DNA from: Nocardioides sambongensis
GTDB lineage: Bacteria > Actinomycetota > Actinomycetes > Propionibacteriales > Nocardioidaceae
Length of the DNA stretch: 64,000 bases
Assembly (NCBI RefSeq): GCF_006494815.1
Contig: NZ_CP041091.1
Coordinates: 1,386,501-1,450,500, forward strand
Direction of reading: 5' to 3'
In this document: positions 30,269 to 40,977 of the stretch, one piece after another
How the letters are laid out: every line of letters begins with the position of its first letter
How positions within the stretch are numbered: position 1 is the stretch's first letter
The notes under the pieces: model-generated
The model's input: the letters and a program-made list of their open reading frames with translations, nothing else
Told to the model about the DNA's origin: nothing
Databases searched by the model: none
Translations under genes and position numbers: made by a program

Positions 30269-31104
30269 CCGGTGATCCTCACCGTGGTCGTCGAGCCCCA
30301 GATCGCGAAGCTGAGGAAGAAGTCCGCGACGACGATCGTGACGATGCTGGTCCGGATGGCACGACCCACGGCGCGGCCCACCCCCGCCGGACCGCCCGAG
30401 GCGGTGTAGCCGTAGTAGCAGTGGATCAGGATCACGGCCACCGCGAGGAAGAGCAGCTTGAAGAACGACCAGAGCATGTCGATCGGCGGCAGGAACTGCA
30501 GGAAGTAGTGGTCGTAGGTGCCCGCGGACTGCCCGTAGATGAGCGTCACGATCAGGCGGGGAGAGAGGTAGGAGGCGCAGAGCGCGACGATGTAGAGCGG
30601 GATCACCGCCACGAACGCCGCGATCATCCGGCTGGTCACCAGGAACGGCAGCGACGGGATGCCCATCACCTCCAGCGCGTCGATCTCCTCCGAGATCCGC
30701 ATCGCGCCGAGCCGCGCGGTGTAGCCGCACCCGACGGTCGCCGCGAGGGCGATCGCGGAGACCAGCGGCGCCACCTCGCGGGTGTTGAAGTAGGCGGAGA
30801 TGAAGGCGCTGAACTTGGCGACGCCGATCTGGCTCAGCGACGCATAGCCCTGGATGCCGACCTCGGTGCCGGCGAAGAACGCCATGAACGCGATCACGCC
30901 GACCGATCCGGCGATCATGCTCAGGCCTCCGGCGCCGAAGGCGACCTCGGCCAGGGTGTTCATGATCTCGCGCGGATACCGCTTGATCGTGCGTGGCACC
31001 CAGATCAGTGCCTTGACGTAGAAGAACAGCTGGTCGCCGTACTCCTCCAGGGAGCGGCGGCGGGCCTTGACGACCTCGCCGGCGGCGCTGGTGATGCTGG
31101 CCAT
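30265..31104 (-). CDS. yrbE4B: YrbE4B, MlaE-type permease
   Basis: 279-aa membrane permease of the MlaE/YrbE family. It carries a typical segment with EEIDALEVMGIPSLPFLVTSRMIA, the cytoplasmic coupling helix contacting the ATPase. Hydrophobic stretches include IAGSVGVIAFMAFFAGTEVGI and FVAVIPLYIVALCASYL, with a C-terminal pair of helices. It forms the channel with YrbE4A. No dedicated ATPase is in this operon; Mce systems share an MceG encoded elsewhere. It is 10 bp downstream of yrbE4A. Confidence 0.9.
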   Translation of the reverse strand: MASITSAAGEVVKARRRSLEEYGDQLFFYVKALIWVPRTIKRYPREIMNTLAEVAFGAGGLSMIAGSVGVIAFMAFFAGTEVGIQGYASLSQIGVAKFSAFISAYFNTREVAPLVSAIALAATVGCGYTARLGAMRISEEIDALEVMGIPSLPFLVTSRMIAAFVAVIPLYIVALCASYLSPRLIVTLIYGQSAGTYDHYFLQFLPPIDMLWSFFKLLFLAVAVILIHCYYGYTASGGPAGVGRAVGRAIRTSIVTIVVADFFLSFAIWGSTTTVRITG

Positions 31105-31114
31105 GTCCTCCCCC

Positions 31115-31888
31115 TCAGATCCCGGCCGGTGGAACGACCTGGAAGTAGATCGCGGTGATCACGGCGTTGAGGAAGAACAGCGCCATGAAGGCGATGATCA
31201 CCGACTCGTTGACCGCCCGGCCGACGCCGCTGGGGCCGCCACCGGCGCGCAGGCCCTTGTAGGCGCCGATGATCGCCGCCAGCCAGCCGAAGATCAGGGC
31301 CTTGATCATCGAGATGTAGAGGTCCGGCAGCGAGGCCATCGCGGCGAACGAGCTCAGGAAGGCGCCGGCCGACCCGCCCTGCACGATGACGGTGAAGAAG
31401 TACCCGCCGCCGATGCCGGCCGAGATCACGATGCCGTTGATCATCAGCGCCACGAACATCGTGGCCACCACACGTGGGGCGACCAGCCGCTCGAGGGGGT
31501 CGATGCCCAGCACCTCCAGGGCGTCGATCTCCTCGCGGATCTTGCGGGCGCCCATGTCGGAGCAGATCGCGGAGCCCGCGGCGCCGGCGATGATCATCGC
31601 GGCGGCCATCGGCGCGGCCTCGCGCACGGTGGCCAGCACCGCGGTGGCGCCGGCGAACGACTGGGCCCCGAGCTGACCGGTGAGGTTGCCCACCTGCAGC
31701 GAGATCACCGCGCCGAACGGGATCGACACCAAGATGGTGGGCAGCAGGGTCACGCTGGTGACGAACCAGGCCTGCTCCAAGAACTCCCGGACCTGGAACG
31801 GCCGGGTGAAGATCCTCTTGGTCACCTCGACGACCATGAGTGCGATCTCACCGGGGCCGCGGATCACCGAGACGGCGTTGAACGCCAC
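31115..31888 (-). CDS. yrbE4A: YrbE4A, MlaE-type permease (first gene of the mce operon)
   Basis: 257 aa. Segments: FVTSVTLLPTILVSIPFGAVISLQ, AAAMIIAGAAGSAICSDMGARKIREEIDALEVLGIDPLERLVAPR (the conserved EEIDALEVLG helix) and a C-terminal FMALFFLNAVITAIYF helix. Start GTG at 31888 with GGAGGGAGGAG just upstream; longer in-frame extensions would run into sequence without recognisable coding pattern. It leads a ten-gene operon: yrbEAB, mceA-F and two associated proteins. Confidence 0.88.
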   Translation of the reverse strand: MAFNAVSVIRGPGEIALMVVEVTKRIFTRPFQVREFLEQAWFVTSVTLLPTILVSIPFGAVISLQVGNLTGQLGAQSFAGATAVLATVREAAPMAAAMIIAGAAGSAICSDMGARKIREEIDALEVLGIDPLERLVAPRVVATMFVALMINGIVISAGIGGGYFFTVIVQGGSAGAFLSSFAAMASLPDLYISMIKALIFGWLAAIIGAYKGLRAGGGPSGVGRAVNESVIIAFMALFFLNAVITAIYFQVVPPAGI

Positions 31889-32230
31889 GTCCGCTCCTCC
31901 CTCCGTTGGTCGACAGCCCGGCAGGTGGGAACGTGACCCCACCTGGGACCACCCCGCGCTGCTCCCTCGGGCGGCCGTCCGGTGTCGACGGACTCTCGCT
32001 CGGAGTAACGGGACAGATGTGCTGCTGGTCACGCCCGATGCGACATCTTTTTCAGATTCGGCCGTCCGGTGGGATGGCGCAGCAGCGCACCGGACCCCCG
32101 AAGGCAGTGGCTGACCTGCGACGATGCGTCCTCGACAGGCACACGCGGAAGAACGAAAACTATTCGTGAGATCGACGGCAGGATTCACCCGGCGGGCGCG
32201 ATCGAGGGCCCCGCGGGGTGCTTCCGGGTG
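31889..32230. other. 342-bp non-coding gap upstream of the mce operon
   Basis: This gap separates yrbE4A from uvrB, both on the minus strand, so it must hold the mce promoter and the uvrB 3' end. It is more AT-rich in 32020-32070 and 32150-32170 (CATCTTTTTCAGATT, GAAAACTATTCG) than its surroundings, as expected of a promoter. I found no TnnAACnnGTTnnA KstR site in it. Short open frames here show no recognisable protein. Confidence 0.5.
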
Positions 32231-34362
32231 CTACTGGGTGGCGGCCATCATCTGGCGGAGCTCCTTCTTGAGCTCGCCGATCTCGTCGCGGAGCCGGGCC
32301 GCGAGCTCGAACTGGAGCTCGCCGGCGGCCGCCTTCATCTGGTCGGTGAGGTCCTGGATCAGTGCGGCGAGGTCCGCGCTGGGCATCCCCGCTAGCTCCT
32401 TGCTGTGCGCGCCCACGTCGGTGGAGCGCAGCGCCGGTGTGGGCGCGCCCTTGCTGGGCTTCACCCCGCCGGCGCGACCCTTCTGACCCACGTCCGCCCA
32501 GGTCTGCAGCAGCTCCTGGGTGGTCTCGTCCTCACGGGCCAGCATCTCGGTGATGTCGGCGATCTTCTTGCGCAGCGGCTGCGGGTCGATGCCGCGCTCG
32601 GTGTTGTAGGCGATCTGCTTCTCGCGGCGCCGGTTGGTCTCCTCGATCGCCGACTCCATCGAGGGGGTGATCTTGTCGGCGTACATGTGGACCTGGCCGG
32701 AGACGTTGCGCGCGGCGCGGCCGATGGTCTGGATCAGCGACTTGTCCGAGCGGAGGAACCCTTCCTTGTCCGCGTCCAGGATCGAGACCAGGGACACCTC
32801 GGGGAGGTCGAGACCCTCCCGGAGCAGGTTGATGCCGACGAGTACGTCGTAGGCGCCCAGGCGCAGGTCGCGCAGCAGCTCCACCCGCTTGAGGGTGTCC
32901 ACCTCGGAGTGCAGGTAGCGGGTCCGCACCCCGGCGTCGAGCAGGTAGTCGGTGAGGTCCTCCGACATCTTCTTGGTCAGCGTGGTGACCAGCACCCGCT
33001 CCTCGCGCTCGGTGCGCGTGCGGATCTCGCCGATCAGGTCGTCGATCTGCCCCTTGGTCGGCTTGACCACGACCTCGGGGTCGACCAGGCCGGTGGGCCG
33101 GATGATCTGCTCGACGACATCGCCCTGCACCTTGTCCAGCTCGTAGTCGCCCGGGGTCGCGGAGAGGTAGACGGTCTGCCCGATCCGGTCCAGGAACTCC
33201 TCCCAGCGCAGCGGGCGGTTGTCCATCGCGCTCGGCAGCCGGAAGCCGTGGTCGACCAGGTTGCGCTTGCGGGACATGTCGCCCTCGTACATGCCGCCGA
33301 TCTGCGGCACGGTGACGTGGGACTCGTCGACGACCAGCACGTAGTCCTCGGGGAAGTAGTCGAGCAGGCAGTTCGGCGCGCTCCCCCGCGGCCGCCCGTC
33401 GATGTGCATCGAGTAGTTCTCGATGCCCGAGCAGGAGCCGACCTGCCGCATCATCTCGATGTCGTACGTCGTCCGCATCCGCAGCCGCTGCGCCTCCAGC
33501 ATCTTGCCCTGGCGCTCGAAGGTGGCCAGCTGGTCGGCCAGCTCGGCCTCGATGCCGGTGATCGCGCGCTCCATCCGCTCCGGCCCGGCGACGTAGTGGC
33601 TGGCGGGGAAGATGTAGAGCTCGGTGTCCTCGGTGACCACCTCGCCGGTCACCGGGTGCAGCGTCATCAGCCGCTCCACCTCGTCCCCGAAGAACTCGAT
33701 GCGCACCGCGAGCTCCTCGTAGACCGGGAAGATCTCCAGCGTGTCGCCGCGCACCCGGAACGTGCCACGGGTGAAGGAGAGGTCGTTGCGGGTGTACTGG
33801 ATCTCGACGAGGCGGCGCAGCACGGAGTCGCGGTCGTGCTCCTCCCCGACCCGCAGCCGCACCATGCGGTCGACGTACTCCTGCGGCGTGCCCAGGCCGT
33901 AGATGCAGGAGACGGTGCTGACCACGATCACGTCGCGCCGGGTGAGCAGCGAGTTGGTCGCCGAGTGCCGCAGCCGCTCGACCTCCTCGTTGATCGAGGA
34001 GTCCTTCTCGATGTAGGTGTCGGTCTGCGGGACGTAGGCCTCGGGCTGGTAGTAGTCGTAGTAGGAGACGAAGTACTCGATCGCGTTCTTGGGGAAGAGC
34101 TGACGCAGCTCGTTGGCGAACTGGGCGGCCAGCGTCTTGTTCGGCTGCAGCACCAGCAGCGGGCGCTGCACCTGCTCGGCGACCCAGGCGATCGTCGCGG
34201 TCTTGCCGGTGCCGGTGGCACCGAGGAGCACCACGTCGTCGACGCCCCCGTCGAGGCGCTTGGCGATCTCCGTGATGGCGGCCGGCTGGTCCCCGAGGGC
34301 TGGAACTCCGACTCGACACGGAGGGGCGCGACACGACGTTCGAGATCGGTGACCGGACGCAT
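32231..34362 (-). CDS. uvrB: UvrB, excinuclease ABC subunit B (one-base break near N-terminus)
   Basis: About 710 aa when repaired. [29 protein letters not shown] leads to Walker A ([17 protein letters not shown]), the beta-hairpin region ([24 protein letters not shown]), the DEAD-like box LVVDESHVT, helicase motifs through QTIGRAARN, and the C-terminal UVR motif ([27 protein letters not shown]). The frame breaks in CCCC at 34291-34294. One base restores the near-universal SGDQPAAI. Nucleotide-excision repair; acts with UvrA and UvrC. Confidence 0.93.
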
Positions 34363-34412
34363 GCTGCGAGCCTACGACCCGCCGCCGACAGCGACCGGGG
34401 CGACCGGACCTC

Positions 34413-35671
<1,259 letters not shown>

Positions 35672-35701
35672 GCGGCCAATCTAGAGCATCGCCCCGCGCG
35701 C

Positions 35702-36628
35702 TCACCCGCCCGGCGCCCGCCGCGGCAGGTGGTTGCGCGGAGCCATCCGGGGGCCGCGACGCGGTCGGTGCAGCCCCGCGGCCCCGACCAGGAACGGCAC
35801 CCGGCCGCGCTGCGGGCGCCAGGGCTCGAGGAACTCGGCCAGCCGCCGGTCGTCGAACTCCTCGCCGGTCAACGCCCAGCCGACGTCGCGGGCGACGTGG
35901 TAGTCGCCGAAGGAGACCGCGTCCGGGTCGCCGAGCGCCCGTGCCCGGACCTCGGCACTGGTCCAGACCCCGATGCCGCGGATGCTGCGCAGCGCCCGGT
36001 CGAGCTCGCCGGCCGGGCGGTCGGCGAAGCGCTCCCAGGCCGCGCCCCGCTCGGCGGCCCGCACCAACGCCGCCGAGCGCGCCGGATCGACGTGCAGCTC
36101 CAGCCAGGCCCAGGACGGTACGCCGACCACCGTGGCCGGCGCCGGTGCCACCCAGAGCCGCCGATCGGCCCCCGGCCCGGGTGCCGGCTCGCCGTACCGG
36201 CGGACCAGCGCGCCGTAGCCGGCGAACGCCTCCTGCCCGGTGACCTTCTGCTCGATGATCGACGGCATCAGCGCCTCGAAGACCAGTCCGGTGCGCCCCA
36301 GGCGCAGGTGCGGGTGCCGCCGCTGCGCCTCGACCAGCACCGGATGGCGCGGCTCGAACCCGGTCCAGTCGTCGGCATCGCCGAGCAGCGCGGGCAGCCG
36401 GTCCAGCACCCAGTCGGCACCGCTCCCCCAGGCCCGCGCCTCCACCCGGTCGGGCCCGGGGCTCAGCGCGAGCGTGGCCGGGCCGTCGGGGGTGCGGCTC
36501 CCGCGCCAGACGGTCTCGCCGATCACCCGCTGGGTGGGGTCACCGCCGCCCCGGCGCTGCTGGCCGACGATGCGCCGCACGGGCACCGGCCGTCCGGGAC
36601 GCCAGACTCGGGTGCGCGGGCCAGCCAT
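35702..36628 (-). CDS. AlkA-type 3-methyladenine DNA glycosylase
   Basis: 308-aa HhH-GPD protein. EALMPSIIEQKVTGQEAFAGY and the helix-hairpin-helix LRSIRGIGVWTSAEVRARALGD are followed by the catalytic Asp region (AVSFGDYHVARDVGWAL). It excises alkylated bases. N-terminal ~90 residues are an Arg/Pro-rich extension specific to actinobacterial members. It is divergent from a TetR regulator, 106 bp away, with no obvious operator. Confidence 0.85.
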   Translation of the reverse strand: MAGPRTRVWRPGRPVPVRRIVGQQRRGGGDPTQRVIGETVWRGSRTPDGPATLALSPGPDRVEARAWGSGADWVLDRLPALLGDADDWTGFEPRHPVLVEAQRRHPHLRLGRTGLVFEALMPSIIEQKVTGQEAFAGYGALVRRYGEPAPGPGADRRLWVAPAPATVVGVPSWAWLELHVDPARSAALVRAAERGAAWERFADRPAGELDRALRSIRGIGVWTSAEVRARALGDPDAVSFGDYHVARDVGWALTGEEFDDRRLAEFLEPWRPQRGRVPFLVGAAGLHRPRRGPRMAPRNHLPRRAPGG

Positions 36629-36734
36629 GGCGCCAGGCTAGAGGCCACCCACGGCGCTGCGGCAACGACCACACCCGGGCGAGAGACTAGGCTGTGTCAC
36701 GAACCGACGAAACACCTTCGCTCCAGGAGTAACC

Positions 36735-37343
36735 GTGACCATCGACAGCGCGCGACCTCGTCGCGGACGCTTGGACCAGGAGGTCGTGCTGGTCGCGGCC
36801 GAGACGCTCATCGACCGGGACGGCTACGACGCCCTGACGATGACCTCGCTCGCCGCCGAGCTGGACGCCCGCGTCTCCTCGCTCTACAACCACGTCGCCA
36901 GCCTCGAGGACCTGCGATCGCTGATCCAGATCCGGGCGATGAAGATGCTCGGCGGGCACGTGCGCACCGCGGCGATGGGACACGCCGGGGCGGACGGCCT
37001 CCGGGCGCTGAGCCACCAGCTGCGTGCCTTCGCCCAGCAGCACCCACAGCGCTACGCGGCGCTGACCCGTCCCCCGCTGGACCGGGAGGGCTTCTACACC
37101 GCTGCGCTCGACGCGATCGAGGCGCTCTCGGTGATGGTCCGCTCCGCCGGGCTGCCCGAGGACCGGCTGATCCCGACCGCTCTGGCGATCTTCTCCGCGC
37201 TGCACGGGTTCGTCTCCCTCGAGGTCGCCGGCTACTTCGGCGACCTGCAGGGTGTGGACGAGGCGGTCGACCTCGACGAGGTCTTCGAGCTGGTCATCCG
37301 CGGCGCGGTGACCGCCACCGTCCTCGAGGCCACCGCCCGCTGA
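36735..37343 (+). CDS. TetR-family transcriptional regulator (WHG-type ligand domain)
   Basis: 202 aa. HTH in residues ~15-60 (LVAAETLIDRDGYDALTMTSLAAELDARVSSLYNHVASLEDL); C-terminal region (FSALHGFVSLEVAGYFG, FELVIRGAVTATVLE) of the WHG/TetR_C_13-like type. GTG start with a CAGGAG ribosome-binding site. The target is unknown; the nearest genes are the divergent AlkA glycosylase and the downstream DNA ligase (46 bp). Confidence 0.82.
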   Translation: MTIDSARPRRGRLDQEVVLVAAETLIDRDGYDALTMTSLAAELDARVSSLYNHVASLEDLRSLIQIRAMKMLGGHVRTAAMGHAGADGLRALSHQLRAFAQQHPQRYAALTRPPLDREGFYTAALDAIEALSVMVRSAGLPEDRLIPTALAIFSALHGFVSLEVAGYFGDLQGVDEAVDLDEVFELVIRGAVTATVLEATAR

Positions 37344-37389
37344 GGCGCCCCGAACGTCGCTCCGGGTCTCCCGGCACCCAGGAGGGCTG

Positions 37390-38898
37390 ATGCTGCTGCA
37401 GGACCTGGTCGCCACCTCCGCGGCCGTCGCCGCGACCCGCTCGCGCCGGGAGAAGACCCGGCTGGTCGCGGAGGCCCTCGGCCGCGCCGCGCCCGACGAG
37501 CGCCCGCTGGTCGCGTCCTACCTGGCGGGACGACTGGCCCAGCGTCGTACCGGGCTCGGGTGGCGGAGCCTGCGCGAGCTGCCGGCGCCGGCGCCCGACG
37601 AGGCTGCGAGCCTGGCGGTCGCCGACGTCGACGCCGCCTTCGCGGCGATGTCGCGGCTGACCGGAGCGGGCTCCACTGGCGCCCGGGCCCGGAGCGCGTC
37701 CGACCTCTTCGGCGCGGCGACCGAGAGCGAGCAACGCTGGCTGCGGGCGGTCGTGCTCGGCGAGGTCCGCCAGGGCGCCTCGGACGCGATCCTGGCCGAG
37801 GCCCTCGCCGCGGCCAGCGGGCAGCCGCTGACCCAGGTGCGGCGGGCGGCGATGCTGGCCGGAGGCGTGCCGCCCGTGGTCGACGCGGCCTTCGCCGGCG
37901 AGCTGGGCGGGATCGGGCTCGAGGTGGGCCGCCCGGTGCTCCCGATGCTCGCCTCGTCGGCCACCGACCTGGCGTCGGCCTGGGCCAAGCTGGACCGCCC
38001 GGTGCTCGCCGTGGACACCAAGCTCGACGGCATCCGGATCCAGGTCCACCGCGACGGGGACACGGTCACCGTCGCCACCCGCAGCCTGGACGACATCACC
38101 GACCGGCTACCCGAGGTGGTCGCGGCGGTCCGAGCCCTGCCCTCCGAGCGCCTGGTGCTGGACGGCGAGGCGCTGCTGCTGGGACCGGACCGGCGCCCGC
38201 GACCGTTCCAGGAGACCGCTGCCCGCACCGCCCAGCACCGGACCGACGACGGGGTACGGGTGGCGCCGTACTTCTTCGACCTGCTGCACGTCGACGGCGT
38301 CGACCTCCTCGACCGGCCCGCCCACGAGCGGTGGCGCCGGCTCGCCGGGCTGGTGCCCGAGGAGCTGGTGGTGCCGCGCTGGCAGGGCGGGGACCCGGCC
38401 ACGGCCGCCGCCTTCGCCGACGCCGCGCTCGCCTCGGGCCACGAGGGCGTGGTGGTCAAGGACCCGGAGGCTCCCTACGCCGCCGGACGGCGGGGGTCGG
38501 CCTGGATCAAGGTGAAGCCGGTGCACACGCTGGACCTGGTGGTGCTGGCCGTGGAGCGCGGCTCCGGGCGCCGGCGCGGGTGGCTCTCCAACATCCACCT
38601 CGGCGCCCGCGACGGTGACGGCTTCGTGATGCTCGGCAAGACCTTCAAGGGGATGACCGACGCCCTGCTGGCCTGGCAGACCGAGCGGTTCCGCGAGCTG
38701 GAGGTGTCCGACGACGGATGGGTGGTCACGGTGCGTCCGGAGCAGGTGGTCGAGATCGCCTTCGACGGTGTGCAGCGCTCGACGCGGTATCCGGGCGGCG
38801 TCGCCCTGCGGTTCGCCCGGGTGGTGCGCTACCGCGACGACAAGACCGCGGCCGAGGCGGACACCGTGCAGACCGTCCAGGCGCTCCTGCAACTCTGA
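37390..38898 (+). CDS. ATP-dependent DNA ligase
   Basis: 502 aa. N-terminal DNA-binding region (residues ~1-190), adenylation motif DTKLDGIRIQ with active Lys211, then downstream motifs ARTAQHRTDDG, FFDLLHVDG, GHEGVVVKDPEAPYAAGRRG and WIKVKPVHTLDLVVLAVERGSGRR, and an OB-fold to the C-terminus. The length (~500 aa) and lack of a polymerase/nuclease domain resemble LigB of mycobacteria, not the NHEJ LigD. AGGAGG Shine-Dalgarno before ATG 37390. Confidence 0.9.
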   Translation: MLLQDLVATSAAVAATRSRREKTRLVAEALGRAAPDERPLVASYLAGRLAQRRTGLGWRSLRELPAPAPDEAASLAVADVDAAFAAMSRLTGAGSTGARARSASDLFGAATESEQRWLRAVVLGEVRQGASDAILAEALAAASGQPLTQVRRAAMLAGGVPPVVDAAFAGELGGIGLEVGRPVLPMLASSATDLASAWAKLDRPVLAVDTKLDGIRIQVHRDGDTVTVATRSLDDITDRLPEVVAAVRALPSERLVLDGEALLLGPDRRPRPFQETAARTAQHRTDDGVRVAPYFFDLLHVDGVDLLDRPAHERWRRLAGLVPEELVVPRWQGGDPATAAAFADAALASGHEGVVVKDPEAPYAAGRRGSAWIKVKPVHTLDLVVLAVERGSGRRRGWLSNIHLGARDGDGFVMLGKTFKGMTDALLAWQTERFRELEVSDDGWVVTVRPEQVVEIAFDGVQRSTRYPGGVALRFARVVRYRDDKTAAEADTVQTVQALLQL

Positions 38899-38917
38899 GT
38901 TGCACACGTCGTACACT
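38898..38917. promoter_or_regulatory. Promoter / candidate operator of the TetR gene
   Basis: AGTTGCACACGTCGTACACT overlaps the ligase stop. TACACT (38912-38917) lies exactly 6 nt before the regulator's ATG, the geometry of a leaderless promoter. The sequence resembles 41049-41068 (AGTTACACATCTAGTTACAT) at 13 of 20 positions by eye. The two may be sites for the same regulator. Confidence 0.5.
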
Positions 38918-38923
38918 GCCCGC

Positions 38924-39625
38924 ATGGTGACTCCGGCACCCGCCAACGACGGCCGGCGCAGGGCGGCGGCCGCACGCCGCAAGGCCCGTCAGGCGCAGAT
39001 CATCGCCGCCACCCGCCAGATCTTCGACGCCAAGGGCGTCCGTGAGGTCCAGATCGAGGAGATCGCCACCGCGGTCGGCATCAACCGCGCGATCGTCTAC
39101 CGGCACTTCACCGGCAAGGAGGAGATCGTCGCGCTGACCCTGGTCGGCTACCTCGACGAGCTCGCCGCCGCGATGAGCACCGCCGCGGACGCCGCCGACG
39201 GACCCCGGGCGCAGCTGGCCGCCATCGTCGGCGCGTTCGTCGACTACGGCGTCGCCCACCCGGCCTTCGTGGACTGTGCGCAGGCACTGATGAACCGGCC
39301 GGGCTCGGAGCTGCTCGACGAGCTCTCGGAGAGCGCCCTCTTCCGGCTGGGCCGCGGCATCACGTCCTGCCTGGGGATCCTCTCCGACGCCCTGGCGAAG
39401 GGCAGCGAGACCGGCGACTTCCGCAACCCCGAGGACCCGGCCCTGCTCGCCAACATGCTCTACTCCAGCGGCCTGGGCGCCCTCCAGCTCGCGCGCCTGG
39501 GCATCCTGGTCAGCGAGGCCGCGCCGGGCGTCCCGACCGTCGGCCAGGTCTCCCGCGAGCAGGTACGTCGCTACCTGGTCAGCTCGGCCCTCGCACTGGT
39601 CAGCCCGCGACCCACGCACACCTGA
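38924..39625 (+). CDS. TetR-family transcriptional regulator of the fatty-acid cluster
   Basis: 233 aa. HTH region at ~25-72 (RKARQAQIIAATRQIFDAKGVREVQIEEIATAVGINRAIVYRHFTGKEE); C-terminal helices with VDYGVAHPAFVDCAQALM. The ATG at 38924 is chosen because of the -10 spacing (6 nt). It converges with the thiolase gene and sits next to FadA2/FabG4/HtdX-type genes; this order matches Rv0238 near Rv0241c-Rv0243 in mycobacteria. Probably a lipid-responsive repressor of that cluster (inference). Confidence 0.82.
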   Translation: MVTPAPANDGRRRAAAARRKARQAQIIAATRQIFDAKGVREVQIEEIATAVGINRAIVYRHFTGKEEIVALTLVGYLDELAAAMSTAADAADGPRAQLAAIVGAFVDYGVAHPAFVDCAQALMNRPGSELLDELSESALFRLGRGITSCLGILSDALAKGSETGDFRNPEDPALLANMLYSSGLGALQLARLGILVSEAAPGVPTVGQVSREQVRRYLVSSALALVSPRPTHT

Positions 39626-39639
39626 CGCGAGTCGCGGGC
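39603..39639. terminator. 9-bp perfect hairpin overlapping TetR stop
   Basis: GCCCGCGAC (39603-39611) pairs with GTCGCGGGC (39631-39639) around a 19-nt loop. Terminator-like at the end of the TetR gene, without a U-tract. It may equally act on RNA stability. Confidence 0.45.
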
Positions 39640-39654
39640 TGATCCGCGGTGCCG

Positions 39655-39698
39655 GGTCCGACCTGGTCCGACCTGGTCCGACCTGGTCCGACCTGGTC
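39655..39698. repeat. 10-bp tandem repeat at the TetR/thiolase convergent junction
   Basis: ACCTGGTCCG is repeated four times (39661-39697, with partial units at both ends). It fills the gap between the two stops and ends at the thiolase stop. Purely intergenic apart from its last bases. Confidence 0.85.
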
Positions 39699-40977
39699 AG
39701 GCCTCCAGGATGGCGACGACGCCCTGGCCGCCGGCCGCGCAGACCGAGATCAGCGCGCGACCGCCGCCGTTGGCCTTCAACAGCTTGGCGGCGTTGGCCA
39801 CGATGCGTCCGCCGGTGGCGGCGAACGGGTGCCCGGCGGCCAGCGAGGAGCCCTTCACGTTCAGCTTGGCGCGGTCGATCGTCCCCAGCGGGGCGTCGAG
39901 ACCGAGCCGCTCCTTGCAGAAGACCGGGCTCTCCCAGGCGGCCAGCGTGGAGAGCACCTGCGAGGCGAACGCCTCGTGGATCTCGTAGAAGTCGAAGTCC
40001 TGCAGCGTGAGCCCGTTGCGCTCGAGCATCCGCGGCACGGCGTAGGCCGGGGCCATCAGCAGCCCCTCCGCGCCGTTGACGAAGTCGACCGCGGCGACCT
40101 CGGAGTCGACGAAGTAGGCGAGCGGCTCGAGGTCGTGCGCGGCCGCCCACTCCTCCGAGGCGAGCAGCACGGTGGAGGCGCCGTCGGTGAGCGGGGTGGA
40201 GTTCGCCGCCGTCATCGTCCCGGCCTCGCCCTTGCCGAAGACCGGCCGCAGCTTGGCCAGTTTCTCCAGCGAGGAGTCGGGGCGCAGGTTGTTGTCCCGC
40301 TCCAGCCCGCGGAACGGGCTGACCAGGTCGTCCTGCCACCCATCGTCGTAGGAGGCGGCCAGGTTGTGGTGGGAGGTGACCGCGAGCTGGTCCTGGGCCT
40401 CGCGAGCGATCTGCCACTCCAGCGCGGTGAGCGCCTGGTGCTCCCCCATCGAGAGCCGGGTGCGCGGCTCACCGTTGGAGGGGATGGCCAGGCCGACGTC
40501 GCCGGGGCGCAGCGAGGCGAGCACGCCGAGACGCTCCTTGTTGCTGCGTGCGTTGTTGAGCTGGAGCAGCTTCTTGCGGAGCCTCTCGCCGACCGCGATC
40601 GGCGCGTCGGAGGTGGTGTCGACGCCCCCACCGATGCCGGACTCGAGCTGGCCGAGCTTGATCTTGTTGGCGATGTAGTTGATCGCCTGGAGGCCGGTCC
40701 CGCAGGCCTGCTGCAGGTCGACGGCGGCCGTCTCCGGGGCGAGCCGGGTGTCCAGCACGGACTCCCGGACCAGGTTGAAGTCGCGGCTGTGCTTGAGCAC
40801 CGCGCCACCGGCGACCTCGCCGATGCGCTCACCCTCCAGCCCGAAGCGGGCGATCAGCCCGTCCAGGGCTGCGGTCAGCATCTCCTGGTTGGAGGCGGTG
40901 GCGTAGGCGCCGTTGGAACGGGCGAACGGGATGCGGTTGCCACCGATGACGGCGGCACGACGGACAGTGTTGGCCAT
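39697..40977 (-). CDS. fadA2: Acetyl-CoA C-acyltransferase (FadA2/FadI-type thiolase)
   Basis: 426 aa, full length. Catalytic motifs: nucleophilic Cys in LQQACGTGLQA, His in EIHEAFASQ and Cys in SVCAAGGQGVVAI. It cleaves 3-oxoacyl-CoA, or condenses acyl-CoAs in reverse. The head region AAVIGGNRIPFARSNGAY and the long C-terminal GHPFAATGGRI match the FadI/FadA2 subgroup. It is divergent from fabG4 (155-bp gap) and convergent with TetR; in M. tuberculosis fadA2 (Rv0243) is also divergent from fabG4 (Rv0242c). Confidence 0.88.
   Translation of the reverse strand: MANTVRRAAVIGGNRIPFARSNGAYATASNQEMLTAALDGLIARFGLEGERIGEVAGGAVLKHSRDFNLVRESVLDTRLAPETAAVDLQQACGTGLQAINYIANKIKLGQLESGIGGGVDTTSDAPIAVGERLRKKLLQLNNARSNKERLGVLASLRPGDVGLAIPSNGEPRTRLSMGEHQALTALEWQIAREAQDQLAVTSHHNLAASYDDGWQDDLVSPFRGLERDNNLRPDSSLEKLAKLRPVFGKGEAGTMTAANSTPLTDGASTVLLASEEWAAAHDLEPLAYFVDSEVAAVDFVNGAEGLLMAPAYAVPRMLERNGLTLQDFDFYEIHEAFASQVLSTLAAWESPVFCKERLGLDAPLGTIDRAKLNVKGSSLAAGHPFAATGGRIVANAAKLLKANGGGRALISVCAAGGQGVVAILEA

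Noticed and set aside
31906..32169. Small plus-strand gene in the gap before the mce operon.
   Set aside because: No homologous pattern, no clear ribosome-binding site, and Cys/Arg-rich low-complexity composition. Treated as non-coding.
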